Assembly (NCBI GenBank): GCA_947626005.1
Contig: CANQQM010000004.1
Span: 1-47,238, forward strand
Direction of reading: 5' to 3'
From: an uncultured Clostridia bacterium
GTDB taxonomy: Bacteria > Bacillota > Clostridia > Christensenellales > Borkfalkiaceae
DNA: 47,238 nt
The position numbers were made by a program, and so were the translations under genes. Positions 16,989-23,340 of the stretch are shown in pieces (the first letter of the stretch is position 1; the number at the start of each line of letters is the position of its first letter). The notes below the pieces were generated by a model that worked only from the letters and a program-made list of their open reading frames with translations, did not search any database and was not told where the DNA came from.

Positions 16989-17197
16989 CAATATTCCTTC
17001 AGTCCCACGAGAAAATCGATGGAGACGGAGAAAAACTCGGCAAGTTTCGAGAGGGAGAGAAAGTCGGGCTCGACCTTCCCCGTCTCCCAATAAGAGACCT
17101 TCCGCTGCGTCGTTCCGATTTTCTCCGCAAGTTCGCTTTGATTGAGCCCCCGCTCCGTGCGCAGATCGCGCAGCCGTTCGGCGAATAAGATCTTCAT
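16988..17197 (-). CDS. Small XRE-family transcriptional regulator
   Basis: 69 residues, little more than one helix-turn-helix DNA-binding domain (LNQSELAEKIGTTQRKVSYW, residues 18-37), with a short C-terminal helix and the DFLVGLKEY ending typical of Xre/Cro repressors. The start ATG at 17197 has no Shine-Dalgarno; a TAAAAT box (17204-17209) lies only 6 bases upstream, so the transcript may be leaderless. A near-perfect 20-bp palindrome (17221-17240) lies just upstream and would let it control itself and the opposite promoter at 17231-17259. No metal- or peptide-sensing domain is present. Confidence 0.9.
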   Translation of the reverse strand: MKILFAERLRDLRTERGLNQSELAEKIGTTQRKVSYWETGKVEPDFLSLSKLAEFFSVSIDFLVGLKEY

Positions 17198-17220
17198 ACG
17201 AAAATTTTAGACGAAAATCA

Positions 17221-17240
17221 TCTAAATCAATTGACTTAGA
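17221..17240. promoter_or_regulatory. Palindromic operator of the XRE regulator (predicted)
   Basis: TCTAARTCAATTGAYTTAGA, 20 bp with a single mismatched pair. It overlaps the -35 box of the rightward promoter. Flanking TTAGACGAAAAT (17207-17218) and TTAGACAATTTT (17236-17247) look like extra half-sites. Binding by the adjacent XRE protein is inference from position. Confidence 0.65.
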
Positions 17241-17259
17241 CAATTTTTATCTATATAAT
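17231..17259 (+). promoter_or_regulatory. Strong rightward sigma-A promoter with no clear gene
   Basis: TTGACT (17231-17236), 17 bases, TATAAT (17254-17259). It fires into 17266-17650, where the only start codon with a plausible ribosome binding site opens a 24-codon frame (17298-17372). The -35 box is inside the predicted XRE operator. Confidence 0.8.
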
Positions 17260-17392
17260 GAAACTATCTCACCTGCTCGGAGGCCCCAAGGGGAAATATG
17301 ATGATACTCACTTCGCCCTGCGGGCTCGTGCCGCCCTTAGACGAAATAGAAGCCGCGGGCGGGGCGGTATGACGTGATTAGGAGCTTCCAAT

Positions 17393-17467
17393 ATGTCACC
17401 CTGAGCCTGTCGAAGGGTCACCGCAGCGTTAAGAATAAGGTGATACTTCGACTTCGCTCAGTATGAC
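17393..17467. repeat. REP-like inverted pair
   Basis: A unit ATGTCACCCTGAGCCTGTCG... (17393-17423) and a second copy in the opposite orientation (17439-17467; GTCATACTGAGCGAAGTCG... on the minus strand). Each contains its own small inverted repeat (ACCCT/AGGGT and ATACT/AGTAT). Units of the CCTGAGC...GTCGAAGG kind are known as intergenic repeats in many bacteria. Confidence 0.6.
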
Positions 17468-17476
17468 GTTATTTGA

Positions 17477-17531
17477 AAGGCGGCGCGCCGCCTTGCCCTC
17501 TTTTTCTTTCTTGTCCCCTCCTTTGGAGGGG
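17477..17531. repeat. Two adjacent intergenic palindromes
   Basis: A perfect 18-bp palindrome centred on GGCGCGCC (17477-17494), and CCCCTCC-TTT-GGAGGGG (17515-17531) followed by GTAGGGGGTGGAT. The latter resembles a dispersed intergenic repeat common in metagenomic genomes. Confidence 0.5.
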
Positions 17532-17609
17532 GTAGGGGGTGGATGTTTCCCTCGGCAAAGCGTCTCTTGAACCACGCAACGCTCGCGCGGGTTTCGTTTG
17601 GTCAACGAC

Positions 17610-17649
17610 GGCCCGCCGAGGGTGCGACTGCACCCTCGGCGGGCCTTTT
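17610..17649 (+). terminator. Intrinsic terminator, plus-strand orientation
   Basis: Perfect 16-bp stem 17610-17625 / 17630-17645, GACT loop, then TTTT. The minus side lacks a U run, so it ends the rightward transcript better than the lipoprotein gene. Confidence 0.75.
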
Positions 17650-17661
17650 CGGTTACATTTT

Positions 17662-19401
17662 TCAGCCGATCTGCTTGAGTTCGGCGGCGAACGGAATTAC
17701 GATCTGTCCGTTTAAGACGTCGCAATAGCCGCCGACCCCGGGAAGGGCGATATAGTAGAAGTGGAAGCCGACTTCGACCTCCCCCGCCGTCCCTTCGACG
17801 GTGTACGGGAGGGTGCCCTTGCACACTTCGACGGCGATGACCGTCGCCTCCGCCCGCCGCTCTTCCCCGATCTCGAACCCCGCGAGGGAGGAGAGCTGTT
17901 TCCAAAGGCCCTCCACCGCCCCCGAGAGCGCAATGTCGGAACGGCCGAGGGAGCGGGTCTCACGAAGGCAGACCGAGGGATCGGCCGCAAGCCGCACCGA
18001 GAATTCGACCGCATTCTCCTCGGGCTTGGGCTCGGCGGTCACTTCGAGGGTGACGTACTCGGAAAAAGTCCCCGCTTCTCCTTCCGCGACGCAGAGGGTG
18101 CTGTAGCTTCCTTCGTAGGTGCCCGTCTTGAGTTTCCCCGGCATGCTGCGGCGCCATGCGCCCGAGAGGTCCCGCACTTTTGCCTTTTTGTCGGGCGTTG
18201 CGGTGATCTCGAGCTCCGTCGTACGGGTGACGACCTCCGTCGGCTGACCTTGGCCCTGCCAAATCTCCTCACGGGTGCGGGTGGAACCCGCAAAGGTGAG
18301 CGCAGTCACACGTTTTTTTCGATCGAAGCGGACGCGCACCGCAAGTTTGTTCCCCTCTTCCGCCGCCCTCTTCGCCGCCAAACCGCGGTTGTAGAGGCCG
18401 AAACGGAAGGAGACGTATTCCTCTTTGATGCTCTCCTCGTCGGGAAGCGTGCCCGTGCGCTCCCAAAGGGTGAGGGCGACAAGATCGCCCACCGTGAGCT
18501 CGGAGAGGGTGTTCGCTTCGGCGGGAAGCTCCTTCCCCTCGGAAAAGGCGGCGTAGAAGTCTCTGTCCTCGAGGACCCTTTTAAGATAGGAAAGGGCGCT
18601 CTCCTCTTCGGTCCCCTCGGGAAGAGAGGGGGAAAGTGCACATGCCTCCTTCCCCGTGATGCCCGAGAGCATCAGCCGAAGGGTGGGCGAAGCATCCGCA
18701 TAGAGGGTAGAGACGGAAGCTGTGAGGTCGTGCTCGGTGAAGAAATCGTAGGCGCGGTCGAAGCGGCTCTCTATGCAGGCGTAGAAGTCGTATTCGAGGA
18801 GATACCCCTCCTCCGTCGACATCGCCGAAGAGGCCGTCATCGAGGCAAGGTTGAGGAAAAAGCGCAAAAGCGCGGGGCGGGCCGCTGTCGCCGTCTGCAT
18901 CCGAAGGGCGTCGCCCGGAATTGTTTCCGCCGTAAAGGGACGTTCCTTCGTGCCGAATTTGGAGAGAATGTCCGAAAGGGAGACCTCCTCTTCGCTCGGC
19001 CGCCCCTCGGGAAAGTACACCGTGTCGAGGGGAAGCTCGGAGGAATACACCTCCCTCCCCCGCACGACGGAGACCGCACAGTCGGCGGCGGTCGTCGTCT
19101 TGAGGCCGTCGCCGTAGCCGACTTCGCGGGTCGTATAGATCGCCGAGACGAGGTCGCATGCGTCCCCCGCCGCCACGCCGCCGAGGAGGGTGTGCGAAGT
19201 CGTCTTGTAGACGGTGACCTCCTCCGTTTGGACGATCTCTCCTTCGAGGCGGAAGCCGTCGCCGTCGAACTCCCGAACGGCGGTGAGAAGTTCGGCCTTC
19301 CCTTCCTCGGAAACGGGCGCATCGGGATCGTGACAGCCCGACACGACGAGCGGAAAGACGAAGAGGAAAGCAAGGAGGATGCAAATTTTCTTCATTTTCA
19401 T
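17662..19401 (-). CDS. Large lipoprotein of unknown function
   Basis: 579 residues. A lipoprotein signal peptide is clear: MKMKKI, a hydrophobic core, then a VVSGC lipobox with Cys23 as the lipidated residue, so the protein should be anchored outside the membrane. The rest is acidic, beta-rich looking and without a motif I recognise; Ala/Glu/Thr-rich strands (residues 330-560) include repeated T-E-x-T-x-E patterns. ATG at 19401 with GAAGGAAAG upstream; a second ATG two codons later is possible. Its promoter carries a 9-base G tract (19468-19476), which could make expression variable. Confidence 0.8.
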   Translation of the reverse strand: MKMKKICILLAFLFVFPLVVSGCHDPDAPVSEEGKAELLTAVREFDGDGFRLEGEIVQTEEVTVYKTTSHTLLGGVAAGDACDLVSAIYTTREVGYGDGLKTTTAADCAVSVVRGREVYSSELPLDTVYFPEGRPSEEEVSLSDILSKFGTKERPFTAETIPGDALRMQTATAARPALLRFFLNLASMTASSAMSTEEGYLLEYDFYACIESRFDRAYDFFTEHDLTASVSTLYADASPTLRLMLSGITGKEACALSPSLPEGTEEESALSYLKRVLEDRDFYAAFSEGKELPAEANTLSELTVGDLVALTLWERTGTLPDEESIKEEYVSFRFGLYNRGLAAKRAAEEGNKLAVRVRFDRKKRVTALTFAGSTRTREEIWQGQGQPTEVVTRTTELEITATPDKKAKVRDLSGAWRRSMPGKLKTGTYEGSYSTLCVAEGEAGTFSEYVTLEVTAEPKPEENAVEFSVRLAADPSVCLRETRSLGRSDIALSGAVEGLWKQLSSLAGFEIGEERRAEATVIAVEVCKGTLPYTVEGTAGEVEVGFHFYYIALPGVGGYCDVLNGQIVIPFAAELKQIG

Positions 19402-19453
19402 GAACTTTCCTTCGGGGGATGGAGAAATTCCCTCCCCATCTCTTTATAATTCA

Positions 19454-19485
19454 ATTATAGTATAGCACCCCCCCCCGCTTGTCAA
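19454..19485 (-). promoter_or_regulatory. Promoter with a poly-G spacer, lipoprotein gene
   Basis: Perfect TTGACA (19480-19485). The spacer contains nine consecutive G (19468-19476), and three overlapping -10 candidates follow: TATACT at 15 bases (19459-19464), TACTAT at 17 (19457-19462) and TATAAT at 20 (19454-19459). No candidate combines a good -10 with the ideal 17-base spacing at the present tract length. Confidence 0.75.
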
Positions 19486-19512
19486 GCGTTTTGGTGAAAA
19501 TATTTTGCTTTT

Positions 19513-20781
19513 TTAACGGAGGATGACAAGTTTCTTTCTTGCCCGCGTGATCGCCGTGTACAGCCACGAGGCGGCGTTGTCGAAATAACGGCTCTCGTCG
19601 AACACGACGACGGTATCGTACTCCGAGCCCTGCGCCTTGTGACAGGTGACGGCGTACGCGAATTCGAAGCGGCAGACGGTATCTTCGCGGCGGATGCGGA
19701 ATCGGCGAAGGGCCTCGACGTTGCTTTCGTGCACCATCCTCCCCCCTTCGAGAAAACAAGCCTTGTCGCCGTAGCCGTGGTAGTACCCTCTTTCGCGGAA
19801 GATGCCCGTGTCGAAGGGAAGATCGTACACCGTATCGGGGAGAAAGTCGGGCTTGAAGTCGAGCTGGGCGAGCCCGTCCTCCTGTTCGCGTACGCAATAC
19901 GCGTTCCCGACGATCCCGTTGACGAGGCGGAATACGCCGTTCGGGTCGAGGGCCTTGCCCCAGTTGTTGAGGGTGCAGACGAGCTTTTCGCCGTCGGTCG
20001 GAAGAACGGCCTCGGGCGGGATGCCGCGGAGCATCCGCACGGTGCGGTTGAGGCGCATGCGGGTGCGGTTCGTCCCCGCGATGATCTGGTCGGCCTCGAG
20101 AAGAAGGCGATCGACCTCCTCCTTTTCGAGTGTCCTCAAGGGGAGAACGGAGACTCCCTTCCCGTATTCGCCGAAGGGGATCTCCCTCCCCTTTCTTACC
20201 TCCTCCGCAAGCCGCACGATGGGGTTATTCGCCTCCTGTCGGACGATCTCCTTTAAGGTGATCACGGGGTAGCTTAAAAGATTGCATGCCCCCGAGACGG
20301 GCGGAAGCTGGGCGGGGTCGCCGCAGAAGAGGCACTTGATGCCGAAGGAGAGAAGGTCGCGGAGGATGTCGTCGGGCACCATCGAGGTCTCGTCGACGAT
20401 GATGAGGCGGATGCCCGGCGTGAGCTGTTCCCGCTTGACAAAGCGCAAAAAGCGCTCGGAGATGACCTCGCCGTCCTCGTTGACTTCGATGTCCTCCTCG
20501 CGCGTGTAGATGAGCCCGTGCACCGTCCCCGCGGGGGAGCCCCCGCGGATGAGCACAGACGCCGCCTTCCCCGTCGGGGCGACAAAGACGGCGCTCACCC
20601 CCGCCGTGAGCCCGAGTTTTCGCACAATGTAGTCGACGAGGAAGGTCTTTCCCGTCCCCGCATACCCGCAGAGCACGAAGATCTGCGTATTCAGATGAAA
20701 AAACCACTCCTCGATGAGCTCCGCCGCCTCCGCCTGATCGGCGGTGAGGGAGACGTTCGGGACGATGCTTTGGCTTTGCAT
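19513..20781 (-). CDS. RecD-like (RecD2/AAA_30) superfamily 1 DNA helicase
   Basis: 422-residue ATP-dependent helicase. Walker A CGYAGTGKT at 38-46, Walker B VDETSMV, motif III GDPAQLPPV, and the C-terminal UvrD-like half with VTCHKAQGSEYDTVVV and YTAITRARKKLVIL. It is shorter than RecD2 (about 740 residues) because the N-terminal OB/helical part is missing; the length resembles stand-alone RecD-like ATPases of Clostridia and phages. Probably acts in repair or recombination. ATG at 20781 with no Shine-Dalgarno and a TATAAT just 6 bases upstream, so translation may be leaderless. Confidence 0.88.
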   Translation of the reverse strand: MQSQSIVPNVSLTADQAEAAELIEEWFFHLNTQIFVLCGYAGTGKTFLVDYIVRKLGLTAGVSAVFVAPTGKAASVLIRGGSPAGTVHGLIYTREEDIEVNEDGEVISERFLRFVKREQLTPGIRLIIVDETSMVPDDILRDLLSFGIKCLFCGDPAQLPPVSGACNLLSYPVITLKEIVRQEANNPIVRLAEEVRKGREIPFGEYGKGVSVLPLRTLEKEEVDRLLLEADQIIAGTNRTRMRLNRTVRMLRGIPPEAVLPTDGEKLVCTLNNWGKALDPNGVFRLVNGIVGNAYCVREQEDGLAQLDFKPDFLPDTVYDLPFDTGIFRERGYYHGYGDKACFLEGGRMVHESNVEALRRFRIRREDTVCRFEFAYAVTCHKAQGSEYDTVVVFDESRYFDNAASWLYTAITRARKKLVILR

Positions 20782-20787
20782 ATGCCC

Positions 20788-20816
20788 ATTATAGCATATT
20801 CGCCGCAGAAACGCAA
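20788..20816 (-). promoter_or_regulatory. Promoter abutting the start codon of the helicase gene
   Basis: TTGCGT (20811-20816), 17 bases, TATAAT (20788-20793). Six bases separate the -10 box from the ATG, so the predicted RNA begins at or next to the start codon. Confidence 0.65.
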
Positions 20817-20845
20817 ACTTTTGTTTGCTTATTCCGAAAAAATTT

Positions 20846-21244
20846 TTACGGCATGCGGAATTCGGCGTGAAGCGGCTTTCCGAGGAACATTTCGTCGATG
20901 AAGATCGCCCCCTCCCGCATGGGGTAGGTGCGCGATTTCTCCTCTTTCGGGAGGCGGAAGGTGATCTCCTTGCGGGTGGGATCGGCCTCGAATTCTCCCT
21001 CGAATCCCCCTTCCTCTCCCCCCTTCGTGCGGTAGTGAAGGCGGAAGTTCCCGTCCGCATAGAGCTCGATGCGGAGGTATTCGAAGTCGGCGGAGAGCTC
21101 CCTTTCGCCGAGACGGAGGATTTCGCACTCGTAGACGCCCATATAGGGGCGGGAGAGCTCGGGGAGGGTCGTCATGCGCTCGACGTCGCATGCGGAGAGG
21201 GTGCAGACGGAAAAGAGCAGGGTAAAGAGAACAAAGAACTTCAT
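20846..21244 (-). CDS. Small lipoprotein, unknown function
   Basis: 132 residues. Signal peptide MKFFVLFTLLF... with the lipobox LSAC (Cys19). The mature part is charged, with alternating strands (YLRIELYADGNFRLHYRT, EFEADPTRKEITFRL) that suggest a small beta-barrel or lipocalin-like domain of the kind seen in many Clostridial lipoproteins. The ATG at 21244 was chosen because the signal peptide starts there; the ribosome binding site is poor. It lies after the micro-protein operon terminator and has no obvious consensus promoter of its own. Confidence 0.75.
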   Translation of the reverse strand: MKFFVLFTLLFSVCTLSACDVERMTTLPELSRPYMGVYECEILRLGERELSADFEYLRIELYADGNFRLHYRTKGGEEGGFEGEFEADPTRKEITFRLPKEEKSRTYPMREGAIFIDEMFLGKPLHAEFRMP

Positions 21245-21297
21245 GCATTTAGCGTCCGCAAGACGGGGAAAAATATGTAAAATCGCGCAATGGGGTG

Positions 21298-21330
21298 AAA
21301 AAAACGCCCTCCGAAGGTTCGGAAAGCGTT
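21298..21330 (-). terminator. Intrinsic terminator of the micro-protein operon
   Basis: Stem AACGC/GCGTT (21303-21307 / 21326-21330) with an inner TCCGA/TCGGA stem, then seven T on the minus strand. Confidence 0.8.
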
Positions 21331-21335
21331 CCTCT

Positions 21336-21440
21336 TTACGATTGCCCCGTCGATGCGATGTGGTCCTCGTCAAGATCTTTCGCGTCGGGCAGGATCATAC
21401 AGTAGCGCGGGTTGTGTGCATACTTCTTTTTCTTCGACAT
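21336..21440 (-). CDS. 34-residue basic micro-protein
   Basis: MSKKKKYAHNPRYCMILPDA opens a 34-residue protein ending in IASTGQS. It has a lysine cluster at the start, one Cys, and an acidic DLDEDH patch. A strong ribosome binding site (GGAGGGGAGT) precedes the ATG, and it lies 38 bases after a 43-codon gene and 6 bases before a terminator. The packaging (promoter, two ribosome binding sites, terminator) argues it is real. Function unknown. Confidence 0.65.
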   Translation of the reverse strand: MSKKKKYAHNPRYCMILPDAKDLDEDHIASTGQS

Positions 21441-21478
21441 ACTCCCCTCCGCATGCAGTATGCGGTGGAAAGCGCAGA

Positions 21479-21610
21479 TTATTCCTCTTCCTTGGGCTCC
21501 TCGCCCGCGATCTCGGCGATCGCCTCCCGCTCGCGGCGGATGCGTTCCTCCTCGCGCGACTGGGCGTCCTTGTCGATGCGGTCGGTGGGTTGCTTTTCGT
21601 TCTCTTTCAT
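21479..21610 (-). CDS. 43-residue highly charged micro-protein
   Basis: 43 residues, MKENEKQPTDRIDKDAQSRE followed by an R/E-rich stretch and an EEPKEEE ending. More than half the residues are charged, so it should be a single polar helix. ATG at 21610 with GGAGGAAGAGCC upstream, directly behind a near-consensus promoter (21629-21657). First gene of the two-gene unit. No family recognised. Confidence 0.65.
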   Translation of the reverse strand: MKENEKQPTDRIDKDAQSREEERIRREREAIAEIAGEEPKEEE

Positions 21611-21628
21611 GGCTCTTCCTCCGAACAA

Positions 21629-21657
21629 AGTATAGCATGTGCGGCGGAAATTGTCAA
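21629..21657 (-). promoter_or_regulatory. Sigma-A promoter of the micro-protein operon
   Basis: TTGACA (21652-21657), 17 bases, TATACT (21629-21634). Confidence 0.88.
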
Positions 21658-21670
21658 GATATTCTCCTTG

Positions 21671-21964
21671 TTACGAGGCGGAAATCTGCTTTTTTGCCTT
21701 GGAAAATGTTTCCGTCTGCTTGTCGATGAGCATCTTCGCGGCGGGCTGGACCTCGTAGAAGCCGCGGGTGAGCATCTGTTCGAACACGCGGAACTGCGTC
21801 TTGGCGGCCTCGCCGTACTCGGAAAAGACGGTCTTTCGGAAGGCCTGCGAGCTGCCCTCGAGGAGGGCCGTCCCGTAGTAGCCCATGAGCAGCTTTTCGG
21901 TGTCGAGGAGGTCCTGCAGGGCGTCTTTTTCGGATAACGTGGTATCGCGTTTGGAAGGTTTCAT
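21671..21964 (-). CDS. Coat F-family spore coat protein
   Basis: 97 residues matching the Coat F domain: LSEKDALQDLLDTEKLLMGYY (opening), then the helix with FRVFEQMLTRGFYEVQPA, which corresponds to the conserved RGWY turn of CotF-like proteins. The family is a helical-hairpin, ferritin-like fold found in spore coats. Start ATG at 21964, one base after the stop of the partner gene. With sigK in the same window this supports sporulation. Confidence 0.82.
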   Translation of the reverse strand: MKPSKRDTTLSEKDALQDLLDTEKLLMGYYGTALLEGSSQAFRKTVFSEYGEAAKTQFRVFEQMLTRGFYEVQPAAKMLIDKQTETFSKAKKQISAS

Positions 21965-21965
21965 C

Positions 21966-22160
21966 TCATTTTCCTCCGTTTAAGATCGAAAAGAGACGGT
22001 TGAATCTCTCCTCGTGGGCACAGGCGATCTCGTTCATCTCCTGCGCAAGCGCCGCATCCGTGAGCGTGTTGGCGTACACCCTTGCCTTTTTGCACGCGAT
22101 CTCTTCTCCCGTTAAAACATGGCTCAAAACGTCTAAATCCTTTGCCGTAAGATTGGTCAT
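21966..22160 (-). CDS. Small Coat F-like helical protein
   Basis: 64 residues forming two predicted helices (LTAKDLDVLSHVLTGEEIAC and LAQEMNEIACAHEERFNRLF). This is the short partner often found beside Coat F genes in Clostridia. AGGAGGCACT precedes the ATG at 22160, and the gene sits one base before the Coat F gene. A possible mother-cell promoter (TATA - 18 - CATACCCG) lies between it and the hairpin at 22206-22236. Confidence 0.72.
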   Translation of the reverse strand: MTNLTAKDLDVLSHVLTGEEIACKKARVYANTLTDAALAQEMNEIACAHEERFNRLFSILNGGK

Positions 22161-22196
22161 AGTGCCTCCTTGCTTCGGGTATGGACGAAGGCGGGG

Positions 22197-22236
22197 AAAA
22201 ATATACCTCGTCCCGCCGCGGCGCGGCGGGACGAGG
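22197..22236 (-). terminator. Intrinsic terminator between nth and the coat genes
   Basis: Perfect 14-bp stem 22206-22219 / 22223-22236, followed on the minus strand by TATATTTTT. Confidence 0.75.
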
Positions 22237-22277
22237 AAATTTTTCTTTGTGCTCCCGTCAAATTTTCTTTGCACTCC

Positions 22278-22365
22278 ATGTAACATTTTTGTTACATGGA
22301 TGTAACATTTCTTTTACATCCCGTGTAACATTTTTGTTACATGCGATGTAACATTTTTGTTGCAT
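22278..22365. repeat. Tandem array of 20-bp palindromes, period 22-23 bp
   Basis: Four units at 22278-22297, 22300-22319, 22323-22342 and 22346-22365. The type unit is ATGTAACA-TTTT-TGTTACAT, arms perfectly complementary in the first copy and slightly decayed in the others. Two further degenerate copies may lie at about 22233-22275. The array sits between the nth stop and the nth terminator. Confidence 0.9.
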
Positions 22366-22383
22366 TCGCATACCGTATGGGGG

Positions 22384-23001
22384 CTATTTTTTGGAGGGGC
22401 AGAGTTCGGAGAGGCAGCACTTCCCGCATTCGGGATTTTGGGAATGGCACACCTTCCTCCCGTGCCAAATGAGCCAGTGATGCGCCGCCGACCACTTGTC
22501 CTTGGGGATGACCTGCATGAGGCCTTCTTCGACCTTCTCGGGCGTCTTGCCCTCTGCGAGGCCGAGGCGGTTGGAGACGCGGAACACATGGGTATCCACC
22601 GCGATCGCGTCCCCGCCGAAAGCGACGGAAAAGACGACGTTCGCCGTCTTTCTGCCGACCCCCGCAAGGGAGCGGAGCGCTTCGAGGTCGGAAGGGACCT
22701 CTCCCCCGAACTTTTCGAGGATCTCACGTGAGGCGGAGAGGATATGCGCCGCCTTGTTTCGGTAAAATCCGCACGAATAGATGTACTTCTCGAGCGCCTC
22801 CTGCGAAAGGGTGAGCATGCGCTCGGGGGTATTGTAGTCGCGGAAGAGGACCTCCGTCACCTTGTTGACCCGCTCGTCCGTGCACTGCGCGGAGAGAATG
22901 ACCGCGACGAGGAGCTCGTAGGGCGAAGTAAAGCGGAGGGCGGGGCGGGCGCCCCGATACGTCTCTTCGAGAAGATGAAGGATATGTGCTTGTCTTTCCA
23001 T
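22384..23001 (-). CDS. nth: Endonuclease III
   Basis: 205-residue HhH-GPD DNA glycosylase/AP lyase that removes oxidised pyrimidines. The helix-hairpin-helix LRSLAGVGRKTANVV carries catalytic Lys118, and VDTHVFRV carries Asp136; the C-terminal C-x6-C-x2-C-x5-C binds a 4Fe-4S cluster. Length matches E. coli Nth. The ATG at 23001 lacks a Shine-Dalgarno and has a -10 box 10 bases upstream, giving a leader of at most a few bases. It is followed by the palindrome array and a terminator, so it is transcribed alone. Confidence 0.96.
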   Translation of the reverse strand: MERQAHILHLLEETYRGARPALRFTSPYELLVAVILSAQCTDERVNKVTEVLFRDYNTPERMLTLSQEALEKYIYSCGFYRNKAAHILSASREILEKFGGEVPSDLEALRSLAGVGRKTANVVFSVAFGGDAIAVDTHVFRVSNRLGLAEGKTPEKVEEGLMQVIPKDKWSAAHHWLIWHGRKVCHSQNPECGKCCLSELCPSKK

Positions 23002-23011
23002 ATGTGCAACT

Positions 23012-23040
23012 ATTATAGCGCACTTTTCGGGAAAAAGCAA
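23012..23040 (-). promoter_or_regulatory. Promoter close to the nth start codon
   Basis: TTGCTT (23035-23040), 17 bases, TATAAT (23012-23017), only 10 bases before the ATG. Confidence 0.7.
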
Positions 23041-23043
23041 GCG

Positions 23044-23289
23044 TCAGAAGGGTCGAAAAGATCCCCCTTCGCGGCTTTTCAGAAATCCCGCAAAGGAGGC
23101 GTAGCGGCGTTTTTTGAGCACCGTCTCCGCCCGTTCGAGAAAGCGGGCGTCGAATTTCGCGGACACGCCGCACCCCACGCCCGCCTCCCGCGGGGTGGAG
23201 ACCGCCTGTGCGGGGATCCCCGCCGACTTGATCTCGGAAAGATAGCCGAGCGTCTCGGCGCGGGAACGGAATACTGCAAGAATCGTCAT
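23044..23289 (-). CDS. DUF3343 protein, putative Se/S carrier-like
   Basis: 81 residues with the DUF3343 pattern: a short beta-alpha fold reading AVFRSRAETLGYLSEIKSAG, then STPREAGVGCGVSAKF with the conserved Cys40 that sits where a chalcogen could be carried. Family members lie next to selenium or sulfur genes and cysteine desulfurases. Here it diverges from a cysteine-desulfurase-like gene 51 bases away, which fits a shared role in moving sulfur or selenium. ATG at 23289 with AAGGAAGGA upstream. Confidence 0.8.
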   Translation of the reverse strand: MTILAVFRSRAETLGYLSEIKSAGIPAQAVSTPREAGVGCGVSAKFDARFLERAETVLKKRRYASFAGFLKSREGGSFRPF

Positions 23290-23340
23290 GTTTGTCGTCC
23301 TTCCTTCGTAGAATAGGGTAAACTTATTTGGGAGAAGAAA

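Larger units (their letters stand above)
17260..17660 (+). other. Gene-less, repeat-filled stretch; possible non-coding transcript
   Basis: About 400 bases without a convincing gene. It holds a 24-residue reading frame (17298-17372, with AGGGGA upstream), an inverted pair of REP-like units (17393-17467), two palindromes (17477-17531) and a plus-strand terminator (17610-17649). With the promoter at 17231-17259 this would give an RNA of about 385 bases. It may be a regulatory RNA, or the scar of a lost gene that the XRE repressor once controlled. Confidence 0.45.

Noticed and set aside
15152-17188. Plus-strand frame of 678 codons opposite aspS and the XRE gene
   Set aside because: Shadow of aspS; it even runs across the aspS promoter and terminator region.
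22278-22365. Palindrome array considered as a CRISPR array
   Set aside because: Repeats of 20 bp with spacers of 2-3 bases only, no variable spacers and no cas genes.
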